Shown here one piece after another: positions 16,358 to 26,800 of a DNA stretch of 64,000 bases. How positions within the stretch are numbered: position 1 is the first letter of the stretch; each line of letters begins with the position of its first letter. Under the pieces are notes generated by a model. The model saw nothing but the letters and a program-made list of their open reading frames with translations. It was not told the origin of the DNA and did not search any database. The position numbers and the translations under genes were made by a program. The stretch lies in assembly GCF_017163935.1 (NCBI RefSeq), contig NZ_JABVZR010000001.1:558001-622000 (forward strand), read 5' to 3'. The stretch comes from Novosphingobium terrae. GTDB taxonomy: Bacteria > Pseudomonadota > Alphaproteobacteria > Sphingomonadales > Sphingomonadaceae.

Positions 16358-17845
16358 CTAGGCGGGGATCTTGACGTCATCGCCCTTGCCGGCCTCGATC
16401 AAGTCGGTGAGGCGGGTGGGGTATTCGCCCGAGAAGCAGGCGTCGCAGAACTGCGGGCAGCCATTGTTGCGCTGCTGCTCACCCACGGCGCGATACAGGC
16501 CGTCGATGCTGACGAAGGCCAGGCTGTCGGCCTGGATGAAGTCGGTCATCGCCTGCAGATCCATGCGGGCGGCCAGCAGCTTGTTCCGCTCGGGGGTGTC
16601 GACGCCGTAGAAGCAGCTGTGCTCGGTCGGCGGGCTGGCGATGCGCATGTGCACTTCGCTGGCGCCGGCATCGCGCATCATCTGCACGATCTTGAGCGAG
16701 GTGGTGCCGCGCACGATCGAATCGTCGATCAGCACGATGCGCTTGCCTTCCACCAGCGCGCGGTTGGCGTTGTGCTTGCGCTTCACATCGGCGTGGCGGG
16801 CGCCGTCGCCGGGCTGGATGAAGGTGCGGCCCACATAGTGGCTGCGGATGATGCCCAGCTCGAAGGGGATGCCGCTTTCCTGCGCATAGCCGATGGCGGC
16901 AGGCACGCCCGAATCGGGCACGGGGATCACCAGATCGGCTTCGGCCAGCGATTCCTTGGCCAGTTCCTTGCCGATCGCCTTGCGCACTTCATAGACCGAC
17001 TGGCCACCCATCACCGAGTCGGGACGGCTGAAATAGACATGCTCGAAGATGCAGGGGCGCGCGGCAGGTTTGCCGAAGGGACGGTGCGAGACCATCTTGC
17101 CATCGTGGCTGACCTGGATCATCTCGCCCGGCTCGACCTCGCGGACGAATTCGGCGCCGATCACGTCAAGCGCCACGGTTTCGCTGGCGAAGATGATGCC
17201 ATCGCCAAGGCGGCCGATCACCAGCGGGCGAATGCCCAGCGGGTCGCGGCAGGCGATCATGCCTTCGGGCGTCATGCAGATCAGCGAATAGGCGCCCTCG
17301 ACCAGACGCAGCGCATCGATGAAACGGTCGAGCAGGGTGGGATAGCGGCTGGTGGCGACGAGGTGGATGATCACCTCGGTGTCGCTGGTCGACTGGAAGA
17401 TCGAGCCCTTCTGCACCAGATCGCGCTTGAGCGTCATGGCGTTGGAAATGTTGCCATTGTGCGCGATGGAGAAACCGCCGCCCGCCAGATCGGCGAACAG
17501 CGGCTGGATGTTGCGCAGGCCCGAGCCGCCGGTGGTGGCATAGCGCACATGGCCCGAAGCCATCTTGCCGGGCAGATGAGCGAACAGGTCCTGATTGTTG
17601 AAGACATGCGCCACATGGCCGATGCCGCGATGCGAGAAGAATTCCTCGCCATCGAAGCTGGTGATGCCGACCGCTTCCTGGCCGCGATGCTGCAGGGCAT
17701 GAAGCCCCAGCGCGACGGAGGCGGAGGCGCTCTTCATCCCCACCACGCCGAAGATGCCGCATTCCTCATGCAGGCAATCGTCCTCAAGATCCCAGGGGGT
17801 CGAGTCGCGATCGAACGAGGCGGCGGTGTGCGTATGGTCGGTCAT
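16358..17845 (-). CDS. purF: Amidophosphoribosyltransferase (glutamine PRPP amidotransferase)
   Basis: First committed enzyme of purine synthesis, making phosphoribosylamine from PRPP and glutamine. From the ATG at 17845 the 495-residue product has a 28-residue propeptide ending just before the nucleophile Cys of ECGIFGVVG. The class II glutaminase domain follows (HRGQEAVGITS, HVRYATTG, HNGNISN), then the PRTase domain with PRPP loop VLIDDSIVRGTT. Cysteines in RPCIFEHVYFSRPDS, HSCFYGVDTP and FCDACFSGEYP match the [4Fe-4S] ligands of the B. subtilis-type enzyme. The propeptide plus iron-sulfur form suggests oxygen-sensitive control. Confidence 0.97.
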   Translation of the reverse strand: MTDHTHTAASFDRDSTPWDLEDDCLHEECGIFGVVGMKSASASVALGLHALQHRGQEAVGITSFDGEEFFSHRGIGHVAHVFNNQDLFAHLPGKMASGHVRYATTGGSGLRNIQPLFADLAGGGFSIAHNGNISNAMTLKRDLVQKGSIFQSTSDTEVIIHLVATSRYPTLLDRFIDALRLVEGAYSLICMTPEGMIACRDPLGIRPLVIGRLGDGIIFASETVALDVIGAEFVREVEPGEMIQVSHDGKMVSHRPFGKPAARPCIFEHVYFSRPDSVMGGQSVYEVRKAIGKELAKESLAEADLVIPVPDSGVPAAIGYAQESGIPFELGIIRSHYVGRTFIQPGDGARHADVKRKHNANRALVEGKRIVLIDDSIVRGTTSLKIVQMMRDAGASEVHMRIASPPTEHSCFYGVDTPERNKLLAARMDLQAMTDFIQADSLAFVSIDGLYRAVGEQQRNNGCPQFCDACFSGEYPTRLTDLIEAGKGDDVKIPA

Positions 17846-18076
17846 GCCGGGCGTGGGTGCCTTTTTGCGCCGGATTCCCGGCGGGAATAACAGGCCCTGT
17901 ACCTCATGGGTGCATCCCGTCGGGCAGGGCCTCGGGTTCGAGCGCGCCTTTACGAGATTTATGACATTTGGCAAGGGGGGGCGCTGCTGCGCCGGGCCCG
18001 AATTGGGAAGTGTGTGGGATTTTCGCAAGGGGGTTGCTGTCACAAATCCGGCAATGCTGGATTTCTAAACCACCCT

Positions 18077-19873
18077 CTAGGCGGCCACCTGCAACCGCGC
18101 CCGCCCACGCGCCTTGGCGATGTAAAGCGCCTTGTCGGCAGAATCGAAGGCTTCCATGGCATTTTCGCCCAGCACGGCCAGACCCATGGAGGAGGTGACC
18201 GAAATCGCCATTTCGCCATGGCGCGTGACCGTATGGGCCAAAGTGGCGCCGATGCGCTTGCAGATGCGCTCGGCCAGGGCGATGTCGGCGCCGGGCAGCA
18301 GCAGGGCAAATTCCTCGCCGCCGATGCGGGCCAGCATATCGGTGGCACGCAGACCCTGCCGCGCGACGCGGGCAAAGCTGCGCAGCACCTCGTCACCCGC
18401 CGCATGGCCGAACCGATCATTGACCTGCTTGAAATGGTCGAGGTCGATCACGGCCAGCGCCGCGGGGCGGTTCTGGGCAATGCAGCCCTCCATCGCTTCC
18501 ATCAGGGCGCGGCGGTTGGGCAGGCCGGTCAGCGGATCGGTGAAGGCGGCCTCGGCCAGCGCGCTTTCCACGCGCTTGCGCTCAGACATGTCGCGGATCA
18601 CGGTGACCACGCATTCGGTCAGGCCGCGCCGGTCGGCCACGGCGCGCATATGGGCCTCGAACCAGCGCGGGGCGCCGGTCAGCGGCTGGCTCTGGAACTC
18701 CACCAGCACGGTCTCGCCCGGGGCGGAGATGGCGCTGGCATGGGCCTCGATCACGCGGCGGCGGTGCTGGGCGCAGACCAGCAGCAGTGCGCGATGGCCC
18801 ATCACATCCTCAGGCTGGTGATGCGTCAGCGTCAGCAGCGAGGGCGAGACGAAGCGGATGCAGCCATCGAGCCCGGTGCTCATGATCACATCGGTGGAAT
18901 GGTCGGCCAGCAGGCGGTAGCGCGCTTCGCTTTCGCGCAATTCGCCAAGGCTGCGGCGCAACTGGGTGACGAGCCCGCTGATGGGGGTGATGCAGGCCAT
19001 GGTCAGCAGCAGATAGACCTGCACCGAGGTCAGCTGCACGGAAAACGGCACATGAAGCAGCGTCAGCGGGCCATGGCCTTCCATGGCCACCACCACCGCC
19101 GCGCTGGCCAGCAGCGCATACATGCAGCTCAGCGCGATCAGGTCGATCCACAGCATGGCGGCCACCAGCACCAGCACCGGCAGGAACAGCAAAGGCCGGT
19201 CCGACAGGCCGAAGGAGAGAATCGCCGTGCCCGTCATCAGCACCGGAAAGCCCAGCGACAGTGTCTTGCGCAGGCTCCATGCCGTGGAACGGGCGCGGCC
19301 GTTTTGCCAATATTGGCGCCAGAGGCGCTGCATGCGTGTCAGGCAGGGCAGGAACATCATCAGCCCCAGCGCATGGCCTAGCATCCAGTCGCGCGCCATG
19401 GGCCAGCTCTCATGCGAGAAATGCTTCAGCACGCCCCAGAGGATCATCCCGCCGACGATCGGCGGGATCAGGCTGACCAGAAAGACCAGCCGCATCAGCC
19501 AGCCGGTCTCGTCACTGCGCGGGGCGTTTTCATCGCCGCGCGCGCCAGAGCGCCCATGGGGCCGCAGCAGGCGGCGCATCAGCCCGGCGGCGATCAGCGC
19601 TTCCACCGTATCGGCGACCACCATCCAGAAGCAGGTCAGCCATTTCAGCCCGTGCCAGGCCAGCAGCGCGCCCAGCGAGCCGACCGAAAGCGCGATGGTC
19701 AGGCCCCAGACCCGCCGGCTGCGCGGCGCGATATAGGCCACCAGCAGCGCGGAGGAGGGCCAGATGTAACAGAAGCCGCTGCCCAATGGCGTCGCGCTCA
19801 TGGCCAGCGCTGCAAGCAGCACATAGGCCATGGCAATGTTGATTGCCGAGATGTGGGAGGGTTTGGTCGCCAT
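18077..19873 (-). CDS. Membrane diguanylate cyclase (MASE1-like / PAS / GGDEF)
   Basis: A 598-residue c-di-GMP synthase. The first 310 residues hold about eight hydrophobic segments in a MASE1-like sensory membrane domain (for example YIWPSSALLVAYIAP). A PAS domain covers about residues 320-450 (RYRLLADHSTDVIMSTGLDG). The GGDEF domain has FTDPLTGLPNRRAL, DLDHFKQVNDRFGHAAGD and an intact GGEEF signature. An RxxD inhibitory site (RATD) precedes GGEEF by five residues, so product feedback is expected. It is divergent from lolE across 229 bp. No effector gene lies nearby. Confidence 0.92.
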   Translation of the reverse strand: MATKPSHISAINIAMAYVLLAALAMSATPLGSGFCYIWPSSALLVAYIAPRSRRVWGLTIALSVGSLGALLAWHGLKWLTCFWMVVADTVEALIAAGLMRRLLRPHGRSGARGDENAPRSDETGWLMRLVFLVSLIPPIVGGMILWGVLKHFSHESWPMARDWMLGHALGLMMFLPCLTRMQRLWRQYWQNGRARSTAWSLRKTLSLGFPVLMTGTAILSFGLSDRPLLFLPVLVLVAAMLWIDLIALSCMYALLASAAVVVAMEGHGPLTLLHVPFSVQLTSVQVYLLLTMACITPISGLVTQLRRSLGELRESEARYRLLADHSTDVIMSTGLDGCIRFVSPSLLTLTHHQPEDVMGHRALLLVCAQHRRRVIEAHASAISAPGETVLVEFQSQPLTGAPRWFEAHMRAVADRRGLTECVVTVIRDMSERKRVESALAEAAFTDPLTGLPNRRALMEAMEGCIAQNRPAALAVIDLDHFKQVNDRFGHAAGDEVLRSFARVARQGLRATDMLARIGGEEFALLLPGADIALAERICKRIGATLAHTVTRHGEMAISVTSSMGLAVLGENAMEAFDSADKALYIAKARGRARLQVAA

Positions 19874-20102
19874 GCCTCAGGAAAATTACGGGAACACCCT
19901 TAACATGCGGTAAGGATGGCCGTCCCCAGGGCGAAAGCCGATGTAAAATTTCATCAGTGGTGGCGCTTTTTTGCATCAGCATTGATCGGCCGCGGTGGCA
20001 TGCCGCATGGGTCGATGTCCTGCGGGAAAGATTGCCAGCAGCCAGTCACATCCTTAAAGGCATGGGCTCCGTTGCGATCCGGCCTGCGCGCCGTGTTCGC
20101 GC

Positions 20103-21377
20103 ATGATGTTTGCAAACCGATCGGACCCTTTCGGCGTGATCCTCTCGACCTTTGAATGGACTGTCGCCCGGCGCTATCTGCGCCCCGGGCGCGGCGAGGC
20201 CTTTATCGCCATGGTGGCAGGCATCAGCCTGGTCGCCGTGGCACTGGGCGTGGCGGCGCTGATCATCGTGATGTGCGTGATGAACGGCTTTCGCGCCGAG
20301 CTTTTCGACAAGGTCTCCGGCCTCAACGGCCATGCGGTGATCCAGGGCTATGGCGGCCGCCTCGACAATTGGCAGGACATCGTGAAATCCGCCAAGGCCA
20401 CGCCCGGCGTGATCCAGGCCAGCCCATTGATCGAGCAGCCCTTGCTGGGCAGCTTCAACGGGCGCGTTTCGGCCATGGTGATCCATGGGCAGACGGCAGA
20501 GGATATCGCCAAGCTGTCGGCCAAGGTCGTGGCGGGCAACATCAAGGATCTGCGGGCAGACAGCGGCAATGTCGCCATCGGCAAGACGCTGGCCGAGGAT
20601 ATGGGCGTTCAGGTGGGCGATTCGATCACCATCATCAACCCGGCGGGGCGCTCCACGCCTTTCGGTACGGTGCCGCGTCAGGTCAGCTACACGGTGGCGG
20701 CGATCTTCGAGATCGGCGTCTATGATTTCGACAAGGCTTTCGTCATCATGCCGATACATGATGCCCAGACCCTGCTGCTGATCGGCGATGCCATCAGCGG
20801 GGTTGAGATCAAGGTCGACAATCCCGATCGCGTGACCGAAATTCTGGCACCCCTGTCGGCCAAATGGGAAGGCCACGCGGCGATCAGCGACTGGAAGGCC
20901 ATTAATGGCTCGCTGTTCCAGGCGCTGGCGGAAGAGCGGGTGGTCATGTTCGTCATCTGCTCGCTGATCGTGCTGGTGGCGGCCTTCAACATCCTCTCCT
21001 CGCTGATCATGCTGGTGCGAGCCAAGATGCGCGACATCGCCATCATGCGCACCATGGGCGCCAGCCGTCGCAGCGTGATGAAGATCTTCATGACCGTGGG
21101 CTGCACCATTGGCGGGCTGGGCACGGGGCTGGGCTGCATTCTGGCCACGCTGTTTCTGGTGTTCCGCCAGAATGTGGTGAACTTTATCCAGATGCTCACC
21201 GGCCAGAATCTGTGGGATCCGAAAATCCGTTTCCTCACGCAATTGCCCGCCAAGCCCGACACCTTCGAGATCGGCGCGATCATTATTCTGGCGCTGGGCC
21301 TGTCCTTTGCTTTCACCCTGTTCCCCGCGCTGAAGGCGGCGAGCACGGACCCTGTTCAGGTGCTGCGTTATGAGTGA
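20103..21377 (+). CDS. lolE: LolC/LolE-family lipoprotein-releasing permease
   Basis: Inner-membrane permease of the LolCDE exporter, which releases outer-membrane lipoproteins from the inner membrane to LolA. The 424-residue protein has an N-terminal membrane helix (about residues 35-60, [20 protein letters not shown]), a large periplasmic domain of about 220 residues, and three C-terminal helices with FtsX/MacB features ([14 protein letters not shown]). As in many alphaproteobacteria a single permease gene pairs with lolD, so it may serve as homodimer. It overlaps lolD by 8 bp. Pal, encoded at the window start, is a typical client. Confidence 0.93.
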   Translation: MMFANRSDPFGVILSTFEWTVARRYLRPGRGEAFIAMVAGISLVAVALGVAALIIVMCVMNGFRAELFDKVSGLNGHAVIQGYGGRLDNWQDIVKSAKATPGVIQASPLIEQPLLGSFNGRVSAMVIHGQTAEDIAKLSAKVVAGNIKDLRADSGNVAIGKTLAEDMGVQVGDSITIINPAGRSTPFGTVPRQVSYTVAAIFEIGVYDFDKAFVIMPIHDAQTLLLIGDAISGVEIKVDNPDRVTEILAPLSAKWEGHAAISDWKAINGSLFQALAEERVVMFVICSLIVLVAAFNILSSLIMLVRAKMRDIAIMRTMGASRRSVMKIFMTVGCTIGGLGTGLGCILATLFLVFRQNVVNFIQMLTGQNLWDPKIRFLTQLPAKPDTFEIGAIIILALGLSFAFTLFPALKAASTDPVQVLRYE

Positions 21378-22068
21378 TGTGGTTCGTTTAACAGCGCTGA
21401 CCCGCAGCTTCACGCAAGGCGGCGTGACGATCGAGGTGCTGCGCGGCGTCGATCTGACCATCGCGCCGGGCCAGATCGTGGCGCTGCTGGGGCCTTCGGG
21501 CTCGGGCAAGTCGACCATGCTTCAGGCCGTCGGCCTGCTGGAGGGCGGCTTTGGCGGCAAGATCGAGATCGCCGGCAAGGATGCCAGCGCGATGAACGCC
21601 GACGCGCGCACGGTGCTGCGCCGCGACCATCTGGGTTTCGTCTATCAGTTCCACCATCTGCTGCCCGATTTCTCGGCGCTGGAGAATGTGGTGCTGCCTC
21701 AACTGGTGTCCGGCAAGGGGCGGGGTGAGGCCGAGGCGCGCGCCAGCGACTTGCTGACCGCGCTGGGCCTGTCGCAGCGGCTCGACCATCGCCCCAGCCA
21801 GCTTTCGGGCGGTGAGCAGCAGCGCGTGGCCGTGGCCCGCGCTCTGGCCAATGCCCCGGCGCTGGTGCTGGCCGATGAGCCCACCGGCAATCTCGACGAA
21901 GCCACCAGCGACCGCGTGCTTGAGGAATTCCTCAAGCTGGTGCGCGGCAGCGGCGCCGCAGCCCTGATCGCCACGCACAACGAGCGCCTCGCTGCCCGCA
22001 TGGACCGTGTGGTGCGGCTGGTCGAAGGCCATCTGGTCGAGCAGGCACCCAAGGAGGCCCATCTGTGA
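21370..22068 (+). CDS. lolD: Lipoprotein-releasing system ATP-binding protein LolD
   Basis: The ATPase of the LolCDE exporter, 232 residues. Walker A is GPSGSGKST (about residue 41), the Q-loop region is [12 protein letters not shown] with the LolD-typical ENVVLPQL, the signature is [15 protein letters not shown], Walker B is [13 protein letters not shown] and the switch His is in ATHNE. It is translationally coupled at both ends: 8-bp overlap with the permease and a GTGA overlap with the GNAT gene. Confidence 0.96.
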   Translation: MSDVVRLTALTRSFTQGGVTIEVLRGVDLTIAPGQIVALLGPSGSGKSTMLQAVGLLEGGFGGKIEIAGKDASAMNADARTVLRRDHLGFVYQFHHLLPDFSALENVVLPQLVSGKGRGEAEARASDLLTALGLSQRLDHRPSQLSGGEQQRVAVARALANAPALVLADEPTGNLDEATSDRVLEEFLKLVRGSGAAALIATHNERLAARMDRVVRLVEGHLVEQAPKEAHL

Positions 22069-22664
22069 GCTGGCCCGCCATCCCCACGCTGAGCGGCAAG
22101 CATGTCACCCTGCGCCCGCTGGTCCGCGCCGACCGGGAAGCGCTGCTGGCGGCCTTCGCCCAAGGCTTCGAGCTGACGATGGCCACCATGGCCCCGGGCC
22201 CGGCGACCATCGATGGTTGGCTCGACCAGATCGATGCCGACACCGCCCATGGCCGCGCTCAGGTCTTCACCGTGCTGGATGCGGGCGGGCAGGTGGTCGG
22301 CACCACGCGCTATCTGCGCATGAATGAGAAGCATCGCCGCGTGGAAATCGGCGGCACGCTCTATGCGCCTGCCGTGCGCCGCACGGGCCTGAACACGCAG
22401 GCCAAGCGCCTGCTGCTGGGCCATGCGTTCGAGGGGCTTGAGGTCGGCTGCGTGCAGATCCGCACGGATGTCTTCAACCTCGCCAGCAGGCGCGCCATCG
22501 AGCGGATCGGCGCCCGTCTGGACGGCATTTTGCGCGGCCATATGGTTGTCGGCGATGGCGAGGGCGGCACCCGCCCGCGCGATACGGCGGTCTATTCGAT
22601 TCTGGTCAGCGAATGGAAAGCTATAAAGCGCCATCTTGATGGGCTGATCGCCGCCTACGACTAA
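22065..22664 (+). CDS. GNAT-family N-acetyltransferase (RimJ/RimL type)
   Basis: A 199-residue acetyltransferase from a GTG start that overlaps the lolD stop and has AAGGAGG upstream. It has the RimJ/RimL-like layout: [17 protein letters not shown] at the N terminus, strand [10 protein letters not shown], the acceptor-site block [25 protein letters not shown] and [22 protein letters not shown]. The substrate may be a protein N terminus or a small amine. Translational coupling to lolD suggests co-regulation rather than shared function. Confidence 0.88.
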   Translation: MSWPAIPTLSGKHVTLRPLVRADREALLAAFAQGFELTMATMAPGPATIDGWLDQIDADTAHGRAQVFTVLDAGGQVVGTTRYLRMNEKHRRVEIGGTLYAPAVRRTGLNTQAKRLLLGHAFEGLEVGCVQIRTDVFNLASRRAIERIGARLDGILRGHMVVGDGEGGTRPRDTAVYSILVSEWKAIKRHLDGLIAAYD

Positions 22665-22738
22665 AGCAGCGCTCTTGCCAAGTGGGTGGCGAAACGCCAC
22701 ATCGCATATAAAGAACATACGAACAGAAGGATCATGCC

Positions 22739-23017
22739 ATGTCCCAGCCCAGCACCTTTCGCGGCGAATCGCAGCTCCCCCACGGCATCGAGTGGGATCA
22801 GGATGCCACGCTGCACCACGCTGGCGACGCGGGCGTTCTGGCCGAGCTGAAGGTGCTGCGCCACGGCCACCTCGCCGACCTGATCCGCTACATCGCCCTG
22901 CTGCCCGCCGCTCAGCGCGACCAGTATGAGATCGAGCGCACCGGCCACCACCGCATCAAGTCGGAAGAGGCCATGGAACTCTACAACCACCCCGGCTTCC
23001 CCCACGCCGACGCCTGA
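22739..23017 (+). CDS. Small conserved hypothetical protein
   Basis: A 92-residue soluble protein with no signal peptide or membrane segment. AAGGA lies 8 bases before the ATG. Predicted mainly helical (AELKVLRHGHLADLIRYIALL), rich in His and acidic residues, with the distinctive C-terminal SEEAMELYNHPGFPHADA. Its stop overlaps the ATG of the glutathione peroxidase gene (TGATG), so the two are probably translated together. No function can be assigned. Confidence 0.7.
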   Translation: MSQPSTFRGESQLPHGIEWDQDATLHHAGDAGVLAELKVLRHGHLADLIRYIALLPAAQRDQYEIERTGHHRIKSEEAMELYNHPGFPHADA

Positions 23018-23502
23018 TGGCGCAGCAACGCCTCAGCGATTTCTCCGCGCGCCTGCCAGACGGGCGCGCGGTTTCGCTTTCAGACAAGGCAGGCAAGGTG
23101 GTGCTGGTCGTCAACACCGCCAGCCAGTGCGGCTTCACGCCCCAGTACGCCGGGCTGGAAAAGCTGTGGCAGGACTACGGCGCGCGCGGTTTCGAGGTGC
23201 TGGCCTTTCCCTGCAACCAGTTTGGTGGTCAGGAGCCGGGCAGCGCAGAGGATATCGCGCAGTTCTGTCAGATGAACTTCGGCCTGTCGTTCCCTGTCAT
23301 GGACAAGGTTGAGGTGAACGGCCCGGGCGCGACGCCTCTGTGGCAGTGGCTGACGTCCACCGCGCGGGGGATCTTCGGGACGCGCAAGGTGAAGTGGAAC
23401 TTCACGAAGTTTCTGGTGGACCGCGAGGGCAGGGTGGTGCGCCGCTTTGGGCCTCGGGTGAAGCCGGAAGCCTTGAAGTCGGCCATTGAAGAGCTGCTGT
23501 AA
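23017..23502 (+). CDS. Glutathione peroxidase / thiol peroxidase family
   Basis: A 161-residue peroxidase of the glutathione peroxidase family, reducing organic or lipid peroxides. The active-site block VVNTASQCGFTPQYAGLEKLW has Cys in place of selenocysteine. FPCNQFGGQEPGSAEDI and the catalytic Trp region WNFTKFLVDREG are intact. Bacterial Cys forms often use thioredoxin. It overlaps the preceding small gene by one base. Element copy E begins 12 bp after the stop. Confidence 0.94.
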   Translation: MAQQRLSDFSARLPDGRAVSLSDKAGKVVLVVNTASQCGFTPQYAGLEKLWQDYGARGFEVLAFPCNQFGGQEPGSAEDIAQFCQMNFGLSFPVMDKVEVNGPGATPLWQWLTSTARGIFGTRKVKWNFTKFLVDREGRVVRRFGPRVKPEALKSAIEELL

Positions 23503-23513
23503 GGATTAAGGGA

Positions 23514-23753
23514 AGATGCGAGGGTGTTACACCCTCGCGCTCCCATTATTTGTCTGCGTTGCGCTTCGGGTTCGGCCTTGGGGCTTTGGACGCTGCGCCG
23601 CAGGCAGTTCTTCCCAGCAGAATCCTATCTCCGGGATTGATTGCCTGCGGCGCGTTGCGTTGAGCAGGTGGAGAGCAGGGGCGCTCCATTTCTGAGCCGC
23701 TGCGGTTGCGTCGGAAGACGTTCTGGGAGCGCGAGGGGGTAACCCCCTCGCAC
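23514..23753. repeat. Dispersed palindrome-bounded element, copy E
   Basis: About 240 bp between the peroxidase gene and dnaE, oriented as copy B. The left stem is GAGGGTGTTACACCCTC and the right GAGGGGGTAACCCCCTC. The inner arms are GCGCCGCAGGC and GCCTGCGGCGC. The remaining 108 bp before dnaE are C/T-rich with no gene. Confidence 0.9.
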
Positions 23754-23861
23754 TTATCCTTCCCTTCTCCCCTATCAATCCCCATCTTATCCCCAATCTT
23801 ACCCACCCACCGCATGCCCCCGGAATTGATCCCTCCGCCCACGCGGCCATAGGCTGAAACC

Positions 23862-26800
23862 ATGGCGTCTTATTCTCCCTTCGTGCCCCTGCGCATCTAT
23901 TCCAGCTTCACGATGCTGGACGGCGCGATCGACCCCAAGGCGATTGCCAAGCTGGCCAAGACGCGTGGGTTTCCGGCCATTGCGATCACCGACAAGAACG
24001 GGCTTTACGCGGCGCCTGCTTTTTCCAGCGCGTGCAAGGATGCGGGCATTCAGCCGATCGTCGGCACGGCGCTGGCGATTGCCCGGCCCGAGGGGAGCAA
24101 TGTCTCCGGCGCTTTCGGTCCTGCCGCGCCCACGCTGGATTGGCTGGTGCTGCTGGCGCAGAACGAGACGGGGTGGCTGAACCTGTGCCATCTGGTCAGC
24201 CAGGCCCATCTGGAGCGTCCGCTGGAGTATGAGCCGCATGTGCCCCTGGCGGCCATGGAGGGGCATACAGAGGGCCTGATCTGCCTCACCGGCGCAGGCG
24301 ATGGCGCGGTAACCCGGCTGATCGCGGAGGGCCAGCAGGGCGCGGCGGAACGCTATCTCGATGCGCTGCAGGCCTATTTCCCCGAGCGGCTCTACATCGA
24401 GATCGCCCGGCGCGGGAATGAGGCCGAGGATGGCGCTGAGGATGCGGTGGTCGATCTGGCTTATGCGCGCGATCTGCCGCTGATCGCCACCAACCCCGCG
24501 CATTTCGCCGAGCCGGGTGGTTTTGCCGCGCATGATTCCATGCTCTGCATCGCGAACTCTACCCATGTCGATGCGGTGGATCGCCCGCGTTCGAGCAAGG
24601 AGGCGTGGGTCAAGCCCGCGCCGGTGATGGAACACGCCTTCGCCGATCTGCCCGAGGCGGTGGCGAACTCGCTGGTCGTGGCGCAGCGCTGCGCTTATGT
24701 GCCGCCCAAGCGCAAACCTCTGCTGCCCAGCCTTGCGGGCGACAAGGAAGGCGAGGCGCGGATGATGGTCGATCTGTCGCGCGCCGGTCTGGCCAAGCGT
24801 CTGGCGCCTTACTGGCCCGGCGTGGATGAGCCCACCCTCGATGCCGCGCTCGCCAAGCAGGGTGAGGAGCGGGTAGCGGCCTATGAGGCTTTGCGTCCGC
24901 TGGGCGTCGAGGAAAGCTTCTTCGAATATGCTGACCGCCTCGATTTCGAGACGGGCATCATCAACCGCATGGGCTTTGCCGGCTACTTCCTGATCGTGGC
25001 CGACTTTATCCAGTGGGGCAAACAGAACGATATTCCTGTGGGCCCGGGGCGTGGTTCGGGCGCGGGCTCGTTGGTGGCATGGGCCCTGACCATCACCGAC
25101 CTCGACCCGCTGAAGCTGGGCCTGCTGTTCGAGCGCTTCCTGAACCCGGAACGCGTCTCGATGCCGGACTTCGACATCGACTTCTGCGAAACCCGTCGCG
25201 GCGAGGTGATCCGCTACGTGCAGGCCAAATATGGCGCGGACCATGTGGCGCAGATCATCACCTTCGGTAAGCTGAAGGCCCGCGCCGTGCTGCGCGATAC
25301 GGGCCGCATTTTGCAGATGTCCTACGGTCAGGTCGATCGCCTGACCAAGATGGTGCCCAACCATCCCACCGATCCGTGGTCGCTGGAGCGTGCGCTCAAT
25401 GGCGTGCCCGAGCTGCACCGCGAATACACCAACGACCCCGAGGTGAAGCGCCTGATCGATCTGGCGATGCAGCTGGAGGGCATGCCGCGCAACTCCTCGA
25501 CTCACGCGGCGGGCGTGGTGATCGGCGACAGGCCTTTGGCGCAGCTGGTGCCGCTGTACCGCGATCCGCGTTCCGACATGCCCGTGACCCAGTTCGACAT
25601 GAAATATGTCGAGGACACGGGCCTGATCAAATTCGACTTTCTGGGCCTGAAGACGCTGTCGGTGCTGCGCAAGGCAGTCGATCTGCTGGGCAAGCGCGGG
25701 ATCAGCATCGATCTGGGCGCGCTGGCCTGGGACGATGCAGACGTTTACACGCTGCTGCAGCGGGGTGACACGGTCGGCGTGTTCCAGCTCGAATCCGAAG
25801 GCATGCGGCGCACGCTGGCGGCGGTGAAGCCCACCAATTTTGGCGACATCATCGCGCTCGTGTCGCTGTACCGCCCGGGCCCGATGGACAACATTCCGCT
25901 CTTCGGCCGCCGCAAGAACGGTCTGGAAAGCATCGAATTTCCACATGACAAGCTGAGCGGCATCCTTGCCGAAACCTACGGCATTTTCGTCTATCAGGAA
26001 CAGGTGATGCAGGCCGCGCAGATCCTCGCGGGCTACTCGCTGGGTGACGCAGACTTGCTGCGCCGCGCGATGGGCAAGAAGGTGCAGGCGGAAATGGACG
26101 CCCAGCGCCTGCGCTTCGTGGAAGGCTGCAAGGCCAATTCGGACATTCCGGCGGCCAAGGCCAACGAGCTGTTCGATTTGATCGACAAATTCGCGGGCTA
26201 CGGCTTCAATAAGTCGCACGCTGCTGCCTATGCTCTGCTGGCCTATCAGACGGCGTGGTTCAAGGCGCATTACCCCCACGAATTTTATGCCGCCGCCATG
26301 TGCTTCGATATGCATCAATCTGAAAAGCTGGCGATTTTCGTGGACGATATGCGCCGCAACGGCTTCGCCATTGCCGGGCCCTGCATGAACCATTCGGAAG
26401 CCGAGTTTACGGTTGAAGAGACCAGCGACGGTTACGCTGTGCGCTACGCTCTGGCAGGCATCCGCAACGTGGGCGAAAAGGCCATGGAGCAGGTGGTCGC
26501 CGAGCGTGAGGCGAACGGCCTCTTCAAGGACCTCGAAGACCTGTTCACCCGCGTGCCCTATGGCTCGCTGAACCGCCGCGCGCTGGAAGGCCTCGCCAGC
26601 AGCGGCGCCTTCGACATGCTGGAGCCCAACCGTGCCAAGGTCATGGCCAATGCCGATATGCTGCTGGCCTGCGCTGACGAAGCCGAGCGCACCCGCACCA
26701 GCGGGCAAGGCGGGTTGTTCGGCAGCGATGGCGACACCGCCGCGCTGCGCCTCACCGAAACCCCCGCCTGGAGCCGCATGGACCAGATGGGCAAGGAGCG

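Noticed and set aside
16619..17890. Long open frame antisense to purF
   Set aside because: Low-complexity His/Ala/Gly-rich shadow of the purF codon pattern.
19874..20102. c-di-GMP riboswitch between the diguanylate cyclase gene and lolE
   Set aside because: Only a short GGGCGAAAGCC-like hairpin is visible. The conserved GEMM core is not found.
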